From: Erythroxylum novogranatense
Lineage: Eukaryota; Streptophyta; Magnoliopsida; Malpighiales; Erythroxylaceae
Assembly (NCBI GenBank): GCA_029891385.1
Contig: CM057227.1
Location: 96,477,818 to 96,541,817, forward strand
DNA length: 64,000 nt
Reading direction: 5' to 3'
Shown here: positions 45,218-56,967 of the stretch, piece by piece
How positions within the stretch are numbered: position 1 is the first letter of the stretch
How the letters are laid out: each line of letters opens with the position of its first letter
Position numbers and translations under genes: made by a program
Notes under the pieces: model-generated
What the model saw: only the letters and a program-made list of their open reading frames with translations
Databases searched by the model: none
What the model was told of the DNA's origin: nothing

Positions 45218-47671
45218 TTGGAGGGAAAGTCTCATAGCCTTGAGAACTTCACCGATTCTAGAACACGCCTGATAAGACCTTTCGAGAAATCTCAAATCAG
45301 AAACCTTTCGAATACTCTCAACCCACAAACTTTTCAGCCCTCTCAAACCTCTGAAATCAACCTTACCTTTGAAGAACAGATTACCGAATTCAGTTTCTAT
45401 TCGGAATCAATGGAGCAAGCAATGATCTGCGGAAGGCATGTGGATTTTGAATCTCTGAGGAAAGATGATATGGATATCGAACCAGAGATTGTAGAATCCG
45501 GTTGGAGGAAGTTCTTCCAAGTGCGGGAGTATGTATATCGAAATGAAGTGTATGAGTTTTGGAAGAATGTGAAAATGGTAGACAAAGCTATTGTTTCTAC
45601 AGTAGACGGACTGTCTATTATTGTAATAACAGAGTTGATCAAGAAGGTGACTGGATGTCCATCTGTTGGAGAGAAGCTAACGAGCAAAGCCAGATGGATG
45701 ACAAAGGTCAGTTTAAAGGAAGACGAAGTCAGTAGACAGTTGTATGGAGAAAATGACCCTACGGAGAGGAAGACCTCAAGTCTGGTGCTGAAGGCTAGGG
45801 TCTTACATGCGATTCTGTTCAACTGCGTCTTACCGAGATCAGGTTCAAGGCATTTGGTGACTACTCTGGATGAACAATGCCTATTCTACTTGCTGAATCA
45901 CCAACCAGTTGACCTACCATTTCTATTTTTTCAGTAGATGGTTAAAGGGATGAAGGATACTAACAGCTACCCGTACGGAATGTTGTTAACAAGGATTTTC
46001 AGGGAGTCTGAAGTCTGTCTTGACAGAGGAAACAGAATGAAGATATCTGTCAAAAGTGTTATCGACTCGGGTACTATAACAAAAATGGGCTTGAAGAATC
46101 TAGACAGAGCAGAAGCAGATTTTGAGAATAAAGCTAGAACTAAGGGGGAGCGGATACAGGAGAGGTCTCCCATAAAGAGTTCTAAACCTCAAGTTAGTAC
46201 AAGAATGCCCATGATTGAAAGAAGAAAATCATCTGAAGAAGTTTTGAAGGAAAAGATGATTTCTCAAAAAGAAAGTAGCCAAGTTAGGATGACAGATGAA
46301 AGTGTCTTGAAGAGAAAAGGGGAGAAGCTTCTGAGTGATATTCCAAAGAAGGCGAAGAGATCACCCAGGATTTGAACCTTGAGATAGCAAGAAGAAAAGA
46401 GGTCCAGAGAATGAAGTCAGGCAGAAGTCTCTGAGACTCATGCACCGAAGGCTATGAGATCTCTAGCCTCGATCTTAAGTGAAGATTCAACCAAACAGGC
46501 CAAGGAGACTGAGAGGAAAAGAAAATTGGATTCTGAGAAGCAGAAACCCCAACCTCAGAAAACTCCAAGACTGACTAAGGCAGTGAAGAAGACTAAGGAA
46601 ATTAGTCAGAAGAAGAGTGTTCCTACTGCTAAGGAAGTTAGTCAGACGCAGAATACTCCTATTACTGTTCCACAAGAGACAACAGCAAAACTAAGTCTGG
46701 TAAATGTTATTCCTACTGAGGTTCATCATCAGGAAGCAACATAACTTAGTTTGGTACAGGTTCAATAAGAAGAATCGGAATAACTCAGTCTGGTTCCATA
46801 CAACTATTCTGAATTTATGAGGAAAGACGAATTAGAAATCAGATTGATTGAGGAAGTTCAACCTGTGACTAAAAGGAGTACTTCAATAATCATCAGGGAT
46901 ACACCGAGGAGGTTAGTGAAGGCATACTTACAACCTATTCCTATAAATAGTGGGACATGGCATCTGTTGAATGAAGATGAAAGGAATTTTTATGAAGCCT
47001 TGAGGTATGCTGCCACAAAACCATACCCTACAAAGATGACCAGTCAACCATACACTATTTACCCAATTACAGAGGAAACAGTGATAAAGGTTGTACCAGA
47101 CCTTCAACCACGGAAACCCATGGATGTTAATAAGGGGGAGAAGAAGTTATAGCCAGAAGGGGTAATTGATGATCTGTCCGCTGATTAGATTGAAGAACAA
47201 GTGCGAAGAATAGATGAAGCGTGCACTTCAGTAAAGACGATTACAGGAGCTAGTTGTAGTTCAATAGCGAAGGATGAACATTGTCCAATGGGGGGAAAGC
47301 TTACTAAAGGGACATTTACTGAATCCCTTGTGCAGACAATAGTGCATATTAGGCCACTATCTAATACACTGTCAATTGAAGAAGAAGCTCTACCCTTGCG
47401 TGGAAGACAAGTGCTAAGGCTACCAGCTCCTTATGACTTAGACCTTCCTGAGCCCAACCTATTGGTTTATCCACCTATTTTTGAACTTTTTGAAGACTAT
47501 ATTCCATCTTCAGACGTATATGTTACTACAATTGCTTTTGAAGAACACCCTGAGGATGATGATCAACCCACCTTACCTTTTGACTTGCAAGCAAAAGTAA
47601 TGCACCTACGAAGAGAAATCAAGGAGTTGAAGGAGATGGTGAAAGAATTGTTGAAGCATCATCGGTTGTAA
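45218..47671 (+). pseudogene. Sirevirus envelope-like third ORF
   Basis: An 818-codon reading frame 69 bp after pol with no frameshift. It is broken by about nine nonsense codons (first TAG at 45935, then TGA 46373, TAA 46742, TAG 47150 among others). The N-terminal third (ICGRHVDFESLRKDDM, a Trp/Phe-rich helical part, SSLVLKARVLHAILFNCVLP, PYGMLLTRIF) fits the 'putative plant transposon protein' domain found in Sirevirus third ORFs. The middle is Lys/Ser/Pro-rich and disordered (46100-46740). The end has a heptad-like helix (AKVMHLRREIKELKEMVKEL). No clear transmembrane segment or signal peptide was seen, so an envelope role is only by analogy with the family's position and name. Confidence 0.8.
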
Positions 47672-47689
47672 TCATTTTTTATTAATAAC

Positions 47690-47931
47690 AAATAGGGGGA
47701 GAAAAGAATGGAAAGCAGAAATCAAAGGGGGGTGAACGAAGAAGATGAATTTTTGAAGAAGAAAGAAAAAGATAGGGGGAGGAAGAATAAGCAGAACATG
47801 AAGAAGTCAGACAAAGACAGTATGAAGATATGTTTTCTTAGTTTTCAACTGCATATTTTTTCTTTTTACAGCTTTTCACCTTAATCGTATGATTATTTGT
47901 TATCATCAAAAAGGGGGAGATTGTTAAGTCA
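47690..47931 (+). other. multiple polypurine tracts before the Sirevirus 3' LTR
   Basis: Four G-rich purine tracts: tagggggagaaaag (about 47693), aaaggggggtg (47728), gatagggggaggaag (47772) and aaaaagggggaga (47910), the last directly beside the LTR. Repeated tracts before the 3' LTR are a described Sirevirus trait; the last should prime plus-strand synthesis. Confidence 0.82.
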
Positions 47932-48984
47932 AAATGACTTTACATAAATGATTATGATGAAATACAAATAATGAAAGATGAAAAGCTGACGAAAGAAGAA
48001 AAAGCAGAAGATAGATGAAAAGCAGAAGGAGATTGAAAAATAGAAGAAAGAATGAAAAGCAGACGGAGATTGAAAAATAGACGGAAGAATGATAAAACAG
48101 ACGGAAGCCAAAAGCAGATGGAAGCCAAAAGAAGACGAAAGTCAAAAGCAGAAGAAAGTCAGAAGCAAATGGAAGCCAAAAGTAGACGAAAGCTAAAAGC
48201 AAACGAAAGCCAAAAGCAGATGGAAGCCAAAAAATAGACGAAAGAAAAAGCAGACGATGAAAAGCAGACAGAAGCAAATGACGTTTGAATCAAGAATCAG
48301 TTTGAGTTAGTTACAGAACTCAACTGAATAACCGTTTCTTTCAAGATTCAAGAAGCAAGATTCAAGAAGCAGTTGCAGACGAAGGCTATAAATATAAGTC
48401 GAAGTTGAAGATTGCAAAGTTACACACACAGACACATACATTACATAAACATACGCGCATGCAACAATTGTTTCAAAGCTTACTTGAGAGTTTATTATCC
48501 AAATAGCTAGAGCTATCTTACTGTAACAAAGCTCAAATATCTTTCTATAAGAAAGTAGTACAGATAGCCTGCAGAGGCTAAGAGTAAAAGAATACTAACT
48601 ATAAAGAGACCTGAAGAGGCTCAGAAAGAAAGAATACTTGTAAAGTTGTTGAGAGACAGCAAAATCTCAGAAAGACATCTGAGGACTAGACGTAGCCCAC
48701 GGTTTGGGGTGAACCAGTATAAAAATTACCGTGTCTACTTCTCTCTATCCTTATCTCTCTTATCGTTCAAAGTTTCGATTTTACTTAGTTTTCAAACAAG
48801 TTTTCAAAGAATACGATTAACTTTGATTTACAGTAGTTCTTGTGAAAAGAACAAGTTTTTCTTTTGACAAAACGATTTTGAAGTTTGAGGTTTTTCAAAA
48901 AGGGAAAATACACAATTCAACCCCCCCTTCTTGTGCATTTATACATCGTATAATAAGCGTTGTAATAATGTGTGATTCACTTCA
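47932..48984 (+). repeat. 3' LTR of the Sirevirus
   Basis: Partner of 29318-30378, including the 17-bp minisatellite, TATA box (48387-48394) and the terminal gattcacttca. Followed by TTTTC, the probable target duplication. Confidence 0.9.
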
Positions 48985-49506
48985 TTTTCTACTAAGATCC
49001 ATATGGGTAATAAAATTATCTTATTTATAAGTTCATTATTTGTTACGATAGTTAATTGGTGAATAAAATCTATTTATAATTTTGAACTAACAAAATTTTA
49101 CTATTATATTGACAATTGATTAATGCATTTAGTTATTATACTTTATGTATTGCTATTTCATATGAATTTATCAATCTTTTGATGTTCTATGGAATCTATC
49201 ATTCATGATCACTTTTGTAGATCATTTAAGTTAAAGTGAAAATGACAATATTATTTTATACGCACATTAATGTTGATCTTATAGTTTTTCCTTAGATTTA
49301 AGCAATCACTAATTATCTACCATGTTAAAGCTTAATGGCAAACAATGAATTAAATCTCTCATGATAAATTTAGCAATCATGAAGTTAGTCTTAGGCTTCC
49401 ATGAGGAATCTCCTGTTAAACCCATTGTTTAGACTTCTACTATTGATAAGAATTTTTATGATGATATTTATCTTTTAGATGCTAGTTTATACCTTATAAC
49501 TAATCA
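48985..49506. other. AT-rich spacer, possible trace of an older copia gene
   Basis: 522 bp with no clear feature. Near 49440-49500 one frame reads FYDDIYLLDASLYLITNHA, which vaguely resembles a copia protease entry (WLLDSGA-type). If so, the gypsy element at 49507 landed in another old copia element; the match is weak. Confidence 0.3.
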
Positions 49507-52309
49507 TGCAACATCCCGTTACCGATGTGATGGACATATTGGTAATTTGGAATGGGTTAGGATTAGGTGCATGCATATTTCGAATTGCACATGCATTTTA
49601 GCCTCTATATTTATAGATAAATGATTATTGTTGCATTAGCATATGCAGGTACATGCATGTAAGAAATATTCCTGGCATAATTGTGTAAATTGGAAATTCT
49701 GGGATTTTTATATAGATTGTGCTTTGAATATTGAATTTGAGTGAAATTGAGTTCTAGGGGTTGGAAATATGGAATTGAAGTGTATGATCATGTGTTTTAT
49801 GTTTTTGAGGATTTTTAGAAATTTTTCTGGAATTTTCAGAGTAACATGTATGGACAAAAAAAAAGGGCCTAATGGCTGATAAATTTGATTCCGGTTCTGA
49901 AATTGATTGGCAAATGGCACGAGAAAATCTAGAGTCATGATTTTAGGATTTATTGTTTAGAGCCATTGCAAAATTGGGAGAAAATTTGAATAAGAATTGG
50001 ATTTTTAGACCCTAAGAAGTGGACATGTGGCAAGTGAATTGCCAAACATGCCTTAAGCCATTTAGTTTAAAAACCCTTACCTTTTGAATTTGCTGGGACG
50101 ACACCACCTTACTTTTGAAAGAAAATTCCCCTTTGTTCTTCTTCTCCTCCTTTTTCGTGATCTCCTCCTTGGTTATATCTTTCATTTTCTTCTTACTAAA
50201 TTGCTTCGTTCTTCATCTTTAACCTATCCTTAAGCTTTGTGTTGGAGAAGATGATGTTTGATGTTGGTTTTGAGTGTTAACTGTGGGTGTGTTTAAGCTT
50301 GGGGATTAGAGTATCTTGAATATTTTGAAGAAGTTACAAGGTGTAAATCAAGTAAATTCTTACTAGTTATGTTTTAAGTAGTTTGATTAGATGATTGATT
50401 AGAGTACTTGAAGAAGGGGAAATGTATTAGTTTTGGATGATGAGTTTATCTTGTTTTATTTTGGAAAATTGAGGGATAATGGTTATTTGATGGGATTGAG
50501 TTTAGAGATTAGTTGTTTTGAGTGTATTAAATTGTTTTGGAGTATTTTTAAGGTTGATAGATGGATTAAAATTTGACAGAAGTGAGAAATCTGGGTTACG
50601 GGTGTGTTTCTGGGGTTGCAAGCCGCGACGTGTTCATCGCACACCGCGGCTACCAAATTTCCTTTCGCAAGCCGCGATGAACGAAGACGCACGCCGCGGC
50701 GAGTGTAAGTAGGCACACCATGGTGCGCATCATCGCATATGTCGAGGCGTATGCGAAGAATCTCGCCGCGGCGAGCAATCTTGCGCCGCAGCGAGTAGGC
50801 CTTTTTCCTGAAGAGTAAATTGGTTCTTTTAAATGATAATTTTTGAGGTTTTAGCCCTAATGAATTGGTTCTTGATTAATTGCGATTTAGAGACTAAGAA
50901 CTGCAAATTTATAAGAATGGAATTTTTGAATCAATTTCGAAAGTTCTCGAAATCTGATGGCAATTGAATAGTGAATATGATTTTGATATAAAGATAATCC
51001 CTATGTCTTGGAGTTGGACTTTTGGGAGTTCTGAACTTAGTTAAATGAATTATGGTTTCTAGGAATTTCTATCTTCTAGAGAAAAAGAGTTGAGATGGGG
51101 AGATTCGGGAATAGTGTCAGGAATGTCATGAACATGTATAGTATGCAACGCATTCGCTGCATGTGCATTATTGACTATTGAAAATTGTGCTATTGGTAAT
51201 GTTTGTATATTCTGATTGGTTTAGAGGCACAAGTGGAGCGTCGATCTTCTGACGTGGCTGAAACTTCCAGGCAGTAGCTCGGAAGTTAAGTGGTGAGTAA
51301 CCTTGTTGGTTCCTCAATCTTTGTGTGTTTAAAATTATGTGCTTATGCCATGTGGAGATAATGGAGGGTTTATGTGTTTGATTTTGATTGGTTCCAGACC
51401 ATAGGTGTCCGAAGCATTGAGTACTTGATATCGAAGTGTAAATTGTGTGTAAAATGGTAATTATCGTAAATTGAGACCTATGCATTCATGCATAAAGGCA
51501 TGTTCAGATAATGACAGTTGTGACCGGAGTAGCCAACATATCTCAGAGCTTAAAGCTCAACGCAACAGGGCCTCGAGCTCAACGTAATTCAGAGCCACAG
51601 ACTCACCGTATTAGGGCATTCAGGCCCAACGTATTTCAGAGCCACAGGCTCACCGTATAATGTGCCCATTCTTGGGGATCAAAGATCGGTATACACAACA
51701 CCGTAAAAAAAATGAAATTGTCACATATGCATTGCATATACAAATGATTAAATGTGGACTGTGTGAAAAGCGAAATGCTTGATATTTGTGAATTAGTAAC
51801 GCATGTGATATTTCTGTATATGATATTTTGTAATATTCTGTGAATTGATTGTTTATGCATGAATTGAGTGAACCATCGATGATGGTTTCTCGTTGAGTTC
51901 GCAAACTCACCCAACATTGCAAATATTTTTCAGGACAGCGTTAGTAGACTCCTAGCTCCAGAGAGAGAGACTTTTCCTGCCTTAGAGATCGTGTTGGCAA
52001 GAGAAGTTATGGCACAGAGGTCAGTCAGCTGGGACTTTTGGGGATGACCTAGTTCAGAAATTGTTTAGGTTTCTTTTGGATTTGTACAAACAGTAATCAT
52101 GACAGTTGTACATTTATGGGTTTTAAGATATGAAATGAGGAATTATTTTTGGGTTTCACAGTTTAGTGATTATTGTTATATTAATGCTTTCATTTTGATG
52201 CCATGTGGATTATAGATGGGTTTGCTCGTAGTACACCCTTATCGTGGGTTATGTATCGGAACGACCTACGGGCGTCTCGGTACGTACCCTACGATAAGGG
52301 GGCGCTATA
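49507..52309 (+). repeat. 5' LTR of the plus-strand gypsy element
   Basis: 2803 bp, starts TGCAACATCCCG (T-to-C decay of TGTAACATCCCG seen at 56968) and ends GGGCGCTATA. Contains a GC-rich block (50608-50806) with two 49-bp-spaced copies of gcaagccgcga, a cassette of gagctcaacg/ggctcaccgta palindromes (51540-51660), a hairpin gaaccatcgatgatggtt (51870-51887) and a U5-end inverted repeat (52231-52309). It lacks the ~180-bp units of the related 4-kb LTRs. Confidence 0.9.
50608..50806. other. GC-rich palindromic island in gypsy LTR
   Basis: About 200 bp dense in CpG, with GCCGCGGC palindromes at several points (for example acaccgcggc at 50641 and acgccgcggc at 50691). It is flanked by AT-rich LTR sequence. 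Its words differ from the islands in the solo LTR and in 59028-59140. Confidence 0.7.
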
Positions 52310-52390
52310 TTAGGTGGTATCAGAGCATGGTTTAGCATCTGTTGGGCATAGTGCATAATTAGGCTTGAATTGCAATGAGAAAAGCAAAAA

Positions 52391-53870
52391 TTGATCAGAA
52401 CTTTGTGTTGTTTTAGGTCATCTGTCCTTGGTGATCAGGTAGATCAACCAGCTGACTATGGTTCAGTCGGAGCTAGTAGGGAGTCTTCAGTGCCTCGATA
52501 TGAGGAGTTGCCTCCTAGAGTTCCCGCGATACGGGAGAGGAGGTATGATAAACTGCACAAGCAGGGGGCTGCAGACTTTTATGGAAGAACGGACCCTACT
52601 GAGGCTGAGGGATGGCTGGAGAGGGCTGAGCGAGTCTTCGACCAGATGGATTGTGATGCAGAGGAGAGGTTTGACTATGCAGTATCTCTCCTATAGGGCC
52701 CAGCTTATCAGTGGTGGAAGACTGTCCCGGGTAGCACCACCAGGCCTTGCGTATTGTCATGGGAGGATTTTCTGAGGGCATTTAGAGACAACTATATGTC
52801 CAAGGTATATCTCGAGATGAAGATGCAGGAGTTCCTCGAGTTGAAGCAGGGTACGATGACAGTGGCAGAGTATGAGGTTAAGTTCAACGAGCTCATGGGA
52901 TATGCTACTATTTTGATTTCTACGGAGGCTGATAGGTGCTGGAGATTTGAGGGTGGACTCAATCTAGAGATTCGTACCAGGTTGGCTCGATCTGATGTGG
53001 GCATATTTGTTGAGTTGAGGGCTGCTGCAGTGTGAGTCGAGCAGCTCCTGAGACAGAGTCAGGCTGAGACTGGTCAGGGATCCAGGGGTAAGAGATCAAG
53101 TGATAGTCAGGGTAGCTTTGGCAGGAGTTTTAGCAGGCGCCAGAGCAGGACCTTCGGGTCTTTAGGAGGATCTCGGCAGTCTGGATTTGGTAAGAGGGGG
53201 AGATTTGTGCAGATTCCTCCTATTTGTGAGTTTTGCGAGAAGAGACACAGTGGGGAGTGTTGGCAGATGACTGGAGCCTGTCTGAAATGTGGCTCTATGG
53301 ATCATCAGCTTAGGGATTGCCCTATGATTATAGGAGCTCAGTCTGCTATGAGTGGGAGATCTGGTAGTAACACGACAGTGCAACAGAGTCGCGGTGGTGG
53401 GCCTGGACTGAGGGGCTGAGGTAAAGCCCGAGGTAGGGTTGGAGATTCCTTTGTGGGGACCGAGGGACATGGCAGCCAACCATGGTCCCAGGCCAGGGTC
53501 TACGCCATGACTAGGCAGGAGGCCCAGGATTCTCCAGATGTTGTTGCAGGTGTGCTTCCGATCTCTGGTATTGAGACTTTTGCATTGCTAGATCCAGGTT
53601 CCACGCATTCTTTCATTACACCACAATTGGCATGTAGATTTCATAGGGATAGAGAGATGTTGCAGTATGGGGTAGAGGTGAGTACACCTCTAGGTAGTAC
53701 TACGACTTTGGGAGAGGTCTGCAAGGGGTGCTCGATCCAGATTGAGTAAGCAGTATTGAGTGCAGACCTGATAGTGCTGCCTTTGAGAGAGATTGATTTG
53801 ATTATGGGGATGGACTGGCTCACTGCCCATAGGGCTATTATGGACTGCTATGCCAAGGAGGTTGTATTAG
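52391..53870 (+). pseudogene. gypsy gag and protease
   Basis: Gag reads ADFYGRTDPTEAEGWLERAE, VFDQMDCDAEERFDYAVSLL, a TAG where Gln is expected, GPAYQWWKTV, and WEDFLRAFRDNYMSKVYLEM with FLELKQGTMTVAEYEVKFNE, the standard retrotransposon gag core. Then a Ser/Gly/Arg-rich linker and a zinc region (CEFCEKRHSGECW and CLKCGSMDHQLRDC, a CX2CX4HX4C knuckle). Protease has FALLDPGSTHSFITPQLACR, with the DPGST form common in this gypsy group, and [17 protein letters not shown]. Stops at 52694, 53033, 53417 and 53747 all fit C-to-T change; no frameshift is present. Confidence 0.9.
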
Positions 53871-55525
53871 AGTCTCCTGGTCAGCCTAGAGCAGTTTTTC
53901 GAGGAGTTAGTCAGGCAGTGCCAGCCACGATAATTTCTTTTCTGAGTGCCCTGAGGTTGATGCATGGAGGTTGTGAGGCCTATCTGGCCCATGTGGTTGA
54001 TACCAGAGTTGAGCAGAGGTTGCAGGATATTCCCGTGATCAGGGAATTTCCATATGCGTTTCCTGAGGAGTTACCGGATTTGCCGCCGGATCGAAAAATG
54101 GATTTTTCCATTGACCTCGTTCCAGGTACCGCTCCTATATCCATACTTCCATATAGGATGGCACCGGTGGAACTGAGGGAACTTAAGGCTCAGCTGCAGG
54201 AGTTATTGGAGAAAGGATTTATCAGGCCCAGTGTTTCGCCATGGGGAGCTCCAGTGCTGTTTGTGAAGAAGAAGGACGATACTCTGAGGTTGTGCATCGA
54301 TTATAGGCAGTTGAATCGAGTGACAGTAAAGAATAAGTATCCACTGCCTAGGATCGATGATTTGTTTGATTAGTTGCAGGGGGCTCAGGTGTTCACCAAG
54401 TTAGATCTGAGATCGGGTTATTACCAGTTGAAGATAGCTGAGGCTGATGTGCCTAAGAGTGCTTTTAGGAGCAGGTACGGGCATTTCGAGTTTCTAGTGA
54501 TGCCGTTTGGGTTGACTAATGCCCCGACAGCTTTCATGGATTTGATGAATAAGGTTTTTCAGCCCTACCTTGATCAGTTCATTATTGTGTTCATTGATGC
54601 TATTTTAGTGTATTCGAGGAGTAGACAGGAGCATGCTGAGCATCTGAGGATTGTTTTGTAGGTCATGAGAGAGAGATAGTTGTATGCCAAATTCAGTAAA
54701 TGTGAATTTTGGCTAGATGAGGTTGTATTTCTAGGGCATATTGTGACTGGTGAGGGTATCCAGGTGGATCCTCATAAGATTGAGGCAATGATGAAGTGGG
54801 AAGCTTCAAGGAATGTGTCAGAGATGCGGAGTTTCCTAGGTTTAGCGGGTTGTTACTGGAGGTTTGTCGAGGGGTTTTCAGTGATCTCAGCCCCTCTGAC
54901 AAAACTTCTGAGGAAGAATGTGGCCTTCAAATGGACTGAGGAGTGTCAGAGGATTTTTGAGGAGCTGAAACATCGGTTGACTACGACATCGGTGTTAGCT
55001 TTACCGTCGGGGGCCAGAGGTTTTGAGGTTTTTAGTGATGCTTCACAGCAGGGATTGGGGTGTGTTCTGATGCAGCAAGGTAGATTGATTGCATATGCCT
55101 CGAGACAGTTGAGGTCTCACGAGGTAAGCTATCCTGTGCATGATTTGGAGTTAGCTGCAGTTGTTTTTGCCCTGAAAATATGGAGACACTACTTGTACAG
55201 TGAGACGTTCCAGATTTTCACTGATCATAAGAATTTGAGGTATCTGTTGAGTCAGAGAGAGTTGAATATGAGACAGAGGAGATGGATAGAGCTGCTTAAG
55301 GATTATGACTGCACGATTGAGTATCATCCAGGGAAGGCCAATGTGTTGGCAGATGCATTGAGCAGGAGATCTCACATTAGTGCAGCTCAGATTCAGATTG
55401 GGAGATTGCCTAGTTTGACTCAGTTGAGAGCTCTGAATGTGCAGATGGATTTGGATCAGGATGGGGCTTTGATAGCCACTCTGAGCCTTAGGCCGATGTT
55501 ACTCGATAGGATCAAGCGAATTTAG
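53871..55525 (+). pseudogene. gypsy reverse transcriptase and RNase H
   Basis: RT has the entry [60 protein letters not shown] and [15 protein letters not shown], but the catalytic FIDD motif reads FIDA (GCT at 54599-54601), removing an essential Asp. After stops at 54659 and 54677 the part [40 protein letters not shown] continues into RNase H ([60 protein letters not shown] and [14 protein letters not shown]). Same frame throughout. Stop at 55523 where the sister element has Gln. Confidence 0.9.
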
Positions 55526-56956
55526 GACCAGGATTCTGTGCTGGTGAGACTGATTGAGAGAGTGAGATCTGATCGGGATTCTGATTTTGAGTTGAGAGAT
55601 GGGACTTTATGGATGGGACAGAGGCTTTGTGTTCCTGATGTGGATGATTTGAGGCGTGAGATTTTAGAGGAGGCGCATTTGGCCGCCTATGCTATGCATC
55701 CTGGTACTACCAAGACGTATAACACTCTTAAGCTGCATTTCTGGTGGCTTGGCATGAAGAGGCAGGTGGCAGAGTTCATTTCGGATGTTTGGCGTGCCAA
55801 GAAAGTTAAGGTGAGCACCAGTGCTCGATGAGAAAGCGCATTCGTTGCCTATTTCGGAGTGAAAATGGGAGCGAATTACGATGGATTTTATTATGGGGTT
55901 GCCTAGGATGCTGAGACAGCATGATGCTATCTGGTTCATAGTGGATCGGTTGACTAAATCGGCTCACTTCTTGCCAGTGAGAGAGAACAATACTCTCGAT
56001 CAGTTGGCCCAGAAGTATGTAGCAGAGATAGTGAGATTGCATGGGGTCCCGGTGTCTATAGTCTCAGACAGGGATCCTAGATTTACTTCGAGGTTCTGGA
56101 AGAGCCTGTAGTCTGCTATGGATACTCAAATTTGAACTTGATCTGACATTTCATCCTCGCATGATGGGCGAGTGAGAGGACGATTAAGACTGTTGAGGAT
56201 ATGTTACCAGCTTGTGCATTGGAGTTCCGAGGAGCATGGGATCAGTATTTAGCCTTGATTGAGTTTACTTATAATAATCAGTATCAGAGCAGCATTTGGA
56301 AGGCTCCATATGAGGCTTTATATGGGAGGTAGTGTAGATCGCCTCTGTATTGGGATGAAGAGGGTATGAGGATGCTTGAGGGTCCCGAGCTAATCCAGAA
56401 CACTGTGGATAAAGTAAAACTGATTCGGAGTCGTATTAAGGGGGCTCAAGATAGACAGAAGAGTTATGTGGATCAGCATCGAAGAGAGATGAAGTACAGT
56501 GTAGGAGACAGAGTTTTCCTCCGAGTGTCACCGTGGAGAGGAGTTCTGAGATTTGGCAGGAAGGGCAAGTTGAGCCCTCGGTATATTGGTCCGTATGAGA
56601 TTATCGAGAGGATAGGACCATTGGCTTATAGATTGGCATTACCGAGTGAGATGTCACAGTTGCACGATGTCTTCCATGTGACCATACTCCGGAGGTATCG
56701 ATTAGACCCTACCCATGTGATACCGACTCAGGAGATTGAGGTAGCTAGTAATTTGAGTTATGTAGAGGATCCTATTCAGATTGTGGGGTCGCGGGTTAAG
56801 CAGTTGAGGAACAGTGTTATTCCATTAGTGAAGGTCCTATGGAGAAACCACTCAACTGAGGAAGCGACTTGGGAGACTGAGGAGCACATGAGGAGGCAGT
56901 ACCCTCATATGTTCGATCAGTCAGGTAAGAAATTTTGGGGACGAAATTTTTATTAG
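55526..56956 (+). pseudogene. gypsy integrase and chromodomain
   Basis: The zinc finger keeps its His side (HLAAYAMHPGTTKTYNTLKL) but the Cys pair is lost (VWRAKKVK where the sister element has CLTCQQVK). Small deletions near 55810 shift the frame; the core resumes with [20 protein letters not shown] and [15 protein letters not shown], then a TAG. The 56366-56956 frame has the GPY/F region (LSPRYIGPYEIIERIGPLAY), LHDVFHVTILRRY, and a C-terminal chromodomain (VKVLWRNHSTEEATWETEEH). The chromodomain probably guides insertion to heterochromatin. It ends at TAG 56954-56956, eleven bases before the 3' LTR. Confidence 0.88.
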
Positions 56957-56967
56957 GAGGGGAGAAT

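Larger units (their letters stand above)
29318..48984 (+). mobile_element. Sirevirus (Ty1/copia) with envelope-like ORF, split by a nested element
   Basis: LTRs of 1061 bp (29318-30378) and 1053 bp (47932-48984) enclose gag, protease, integrase, RT, RNase H and a third, envelope-like ORF. Flanking TTTTA (29313-29317) and TTTTC (48985-48989) look like a slightly decayed target duplication. The primer binding site is tggtatcaaagc at 30381-30392. A long 5' LTR, a third ORF after pol and several polypurine tracts before the 3' LTR are known Sirevirus traits. Without the 10,050-bp insertion (32750-42799) the element is about 9.6 kb. Stops and small indels have inactivated it. Confidence 0.9.

Noticed and set aside
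45397..45822. 141-codon antisense frame under the envelope-like ORF
   Set aside because: Shadow of the sense frame; serine/isoleucine-rich without features.
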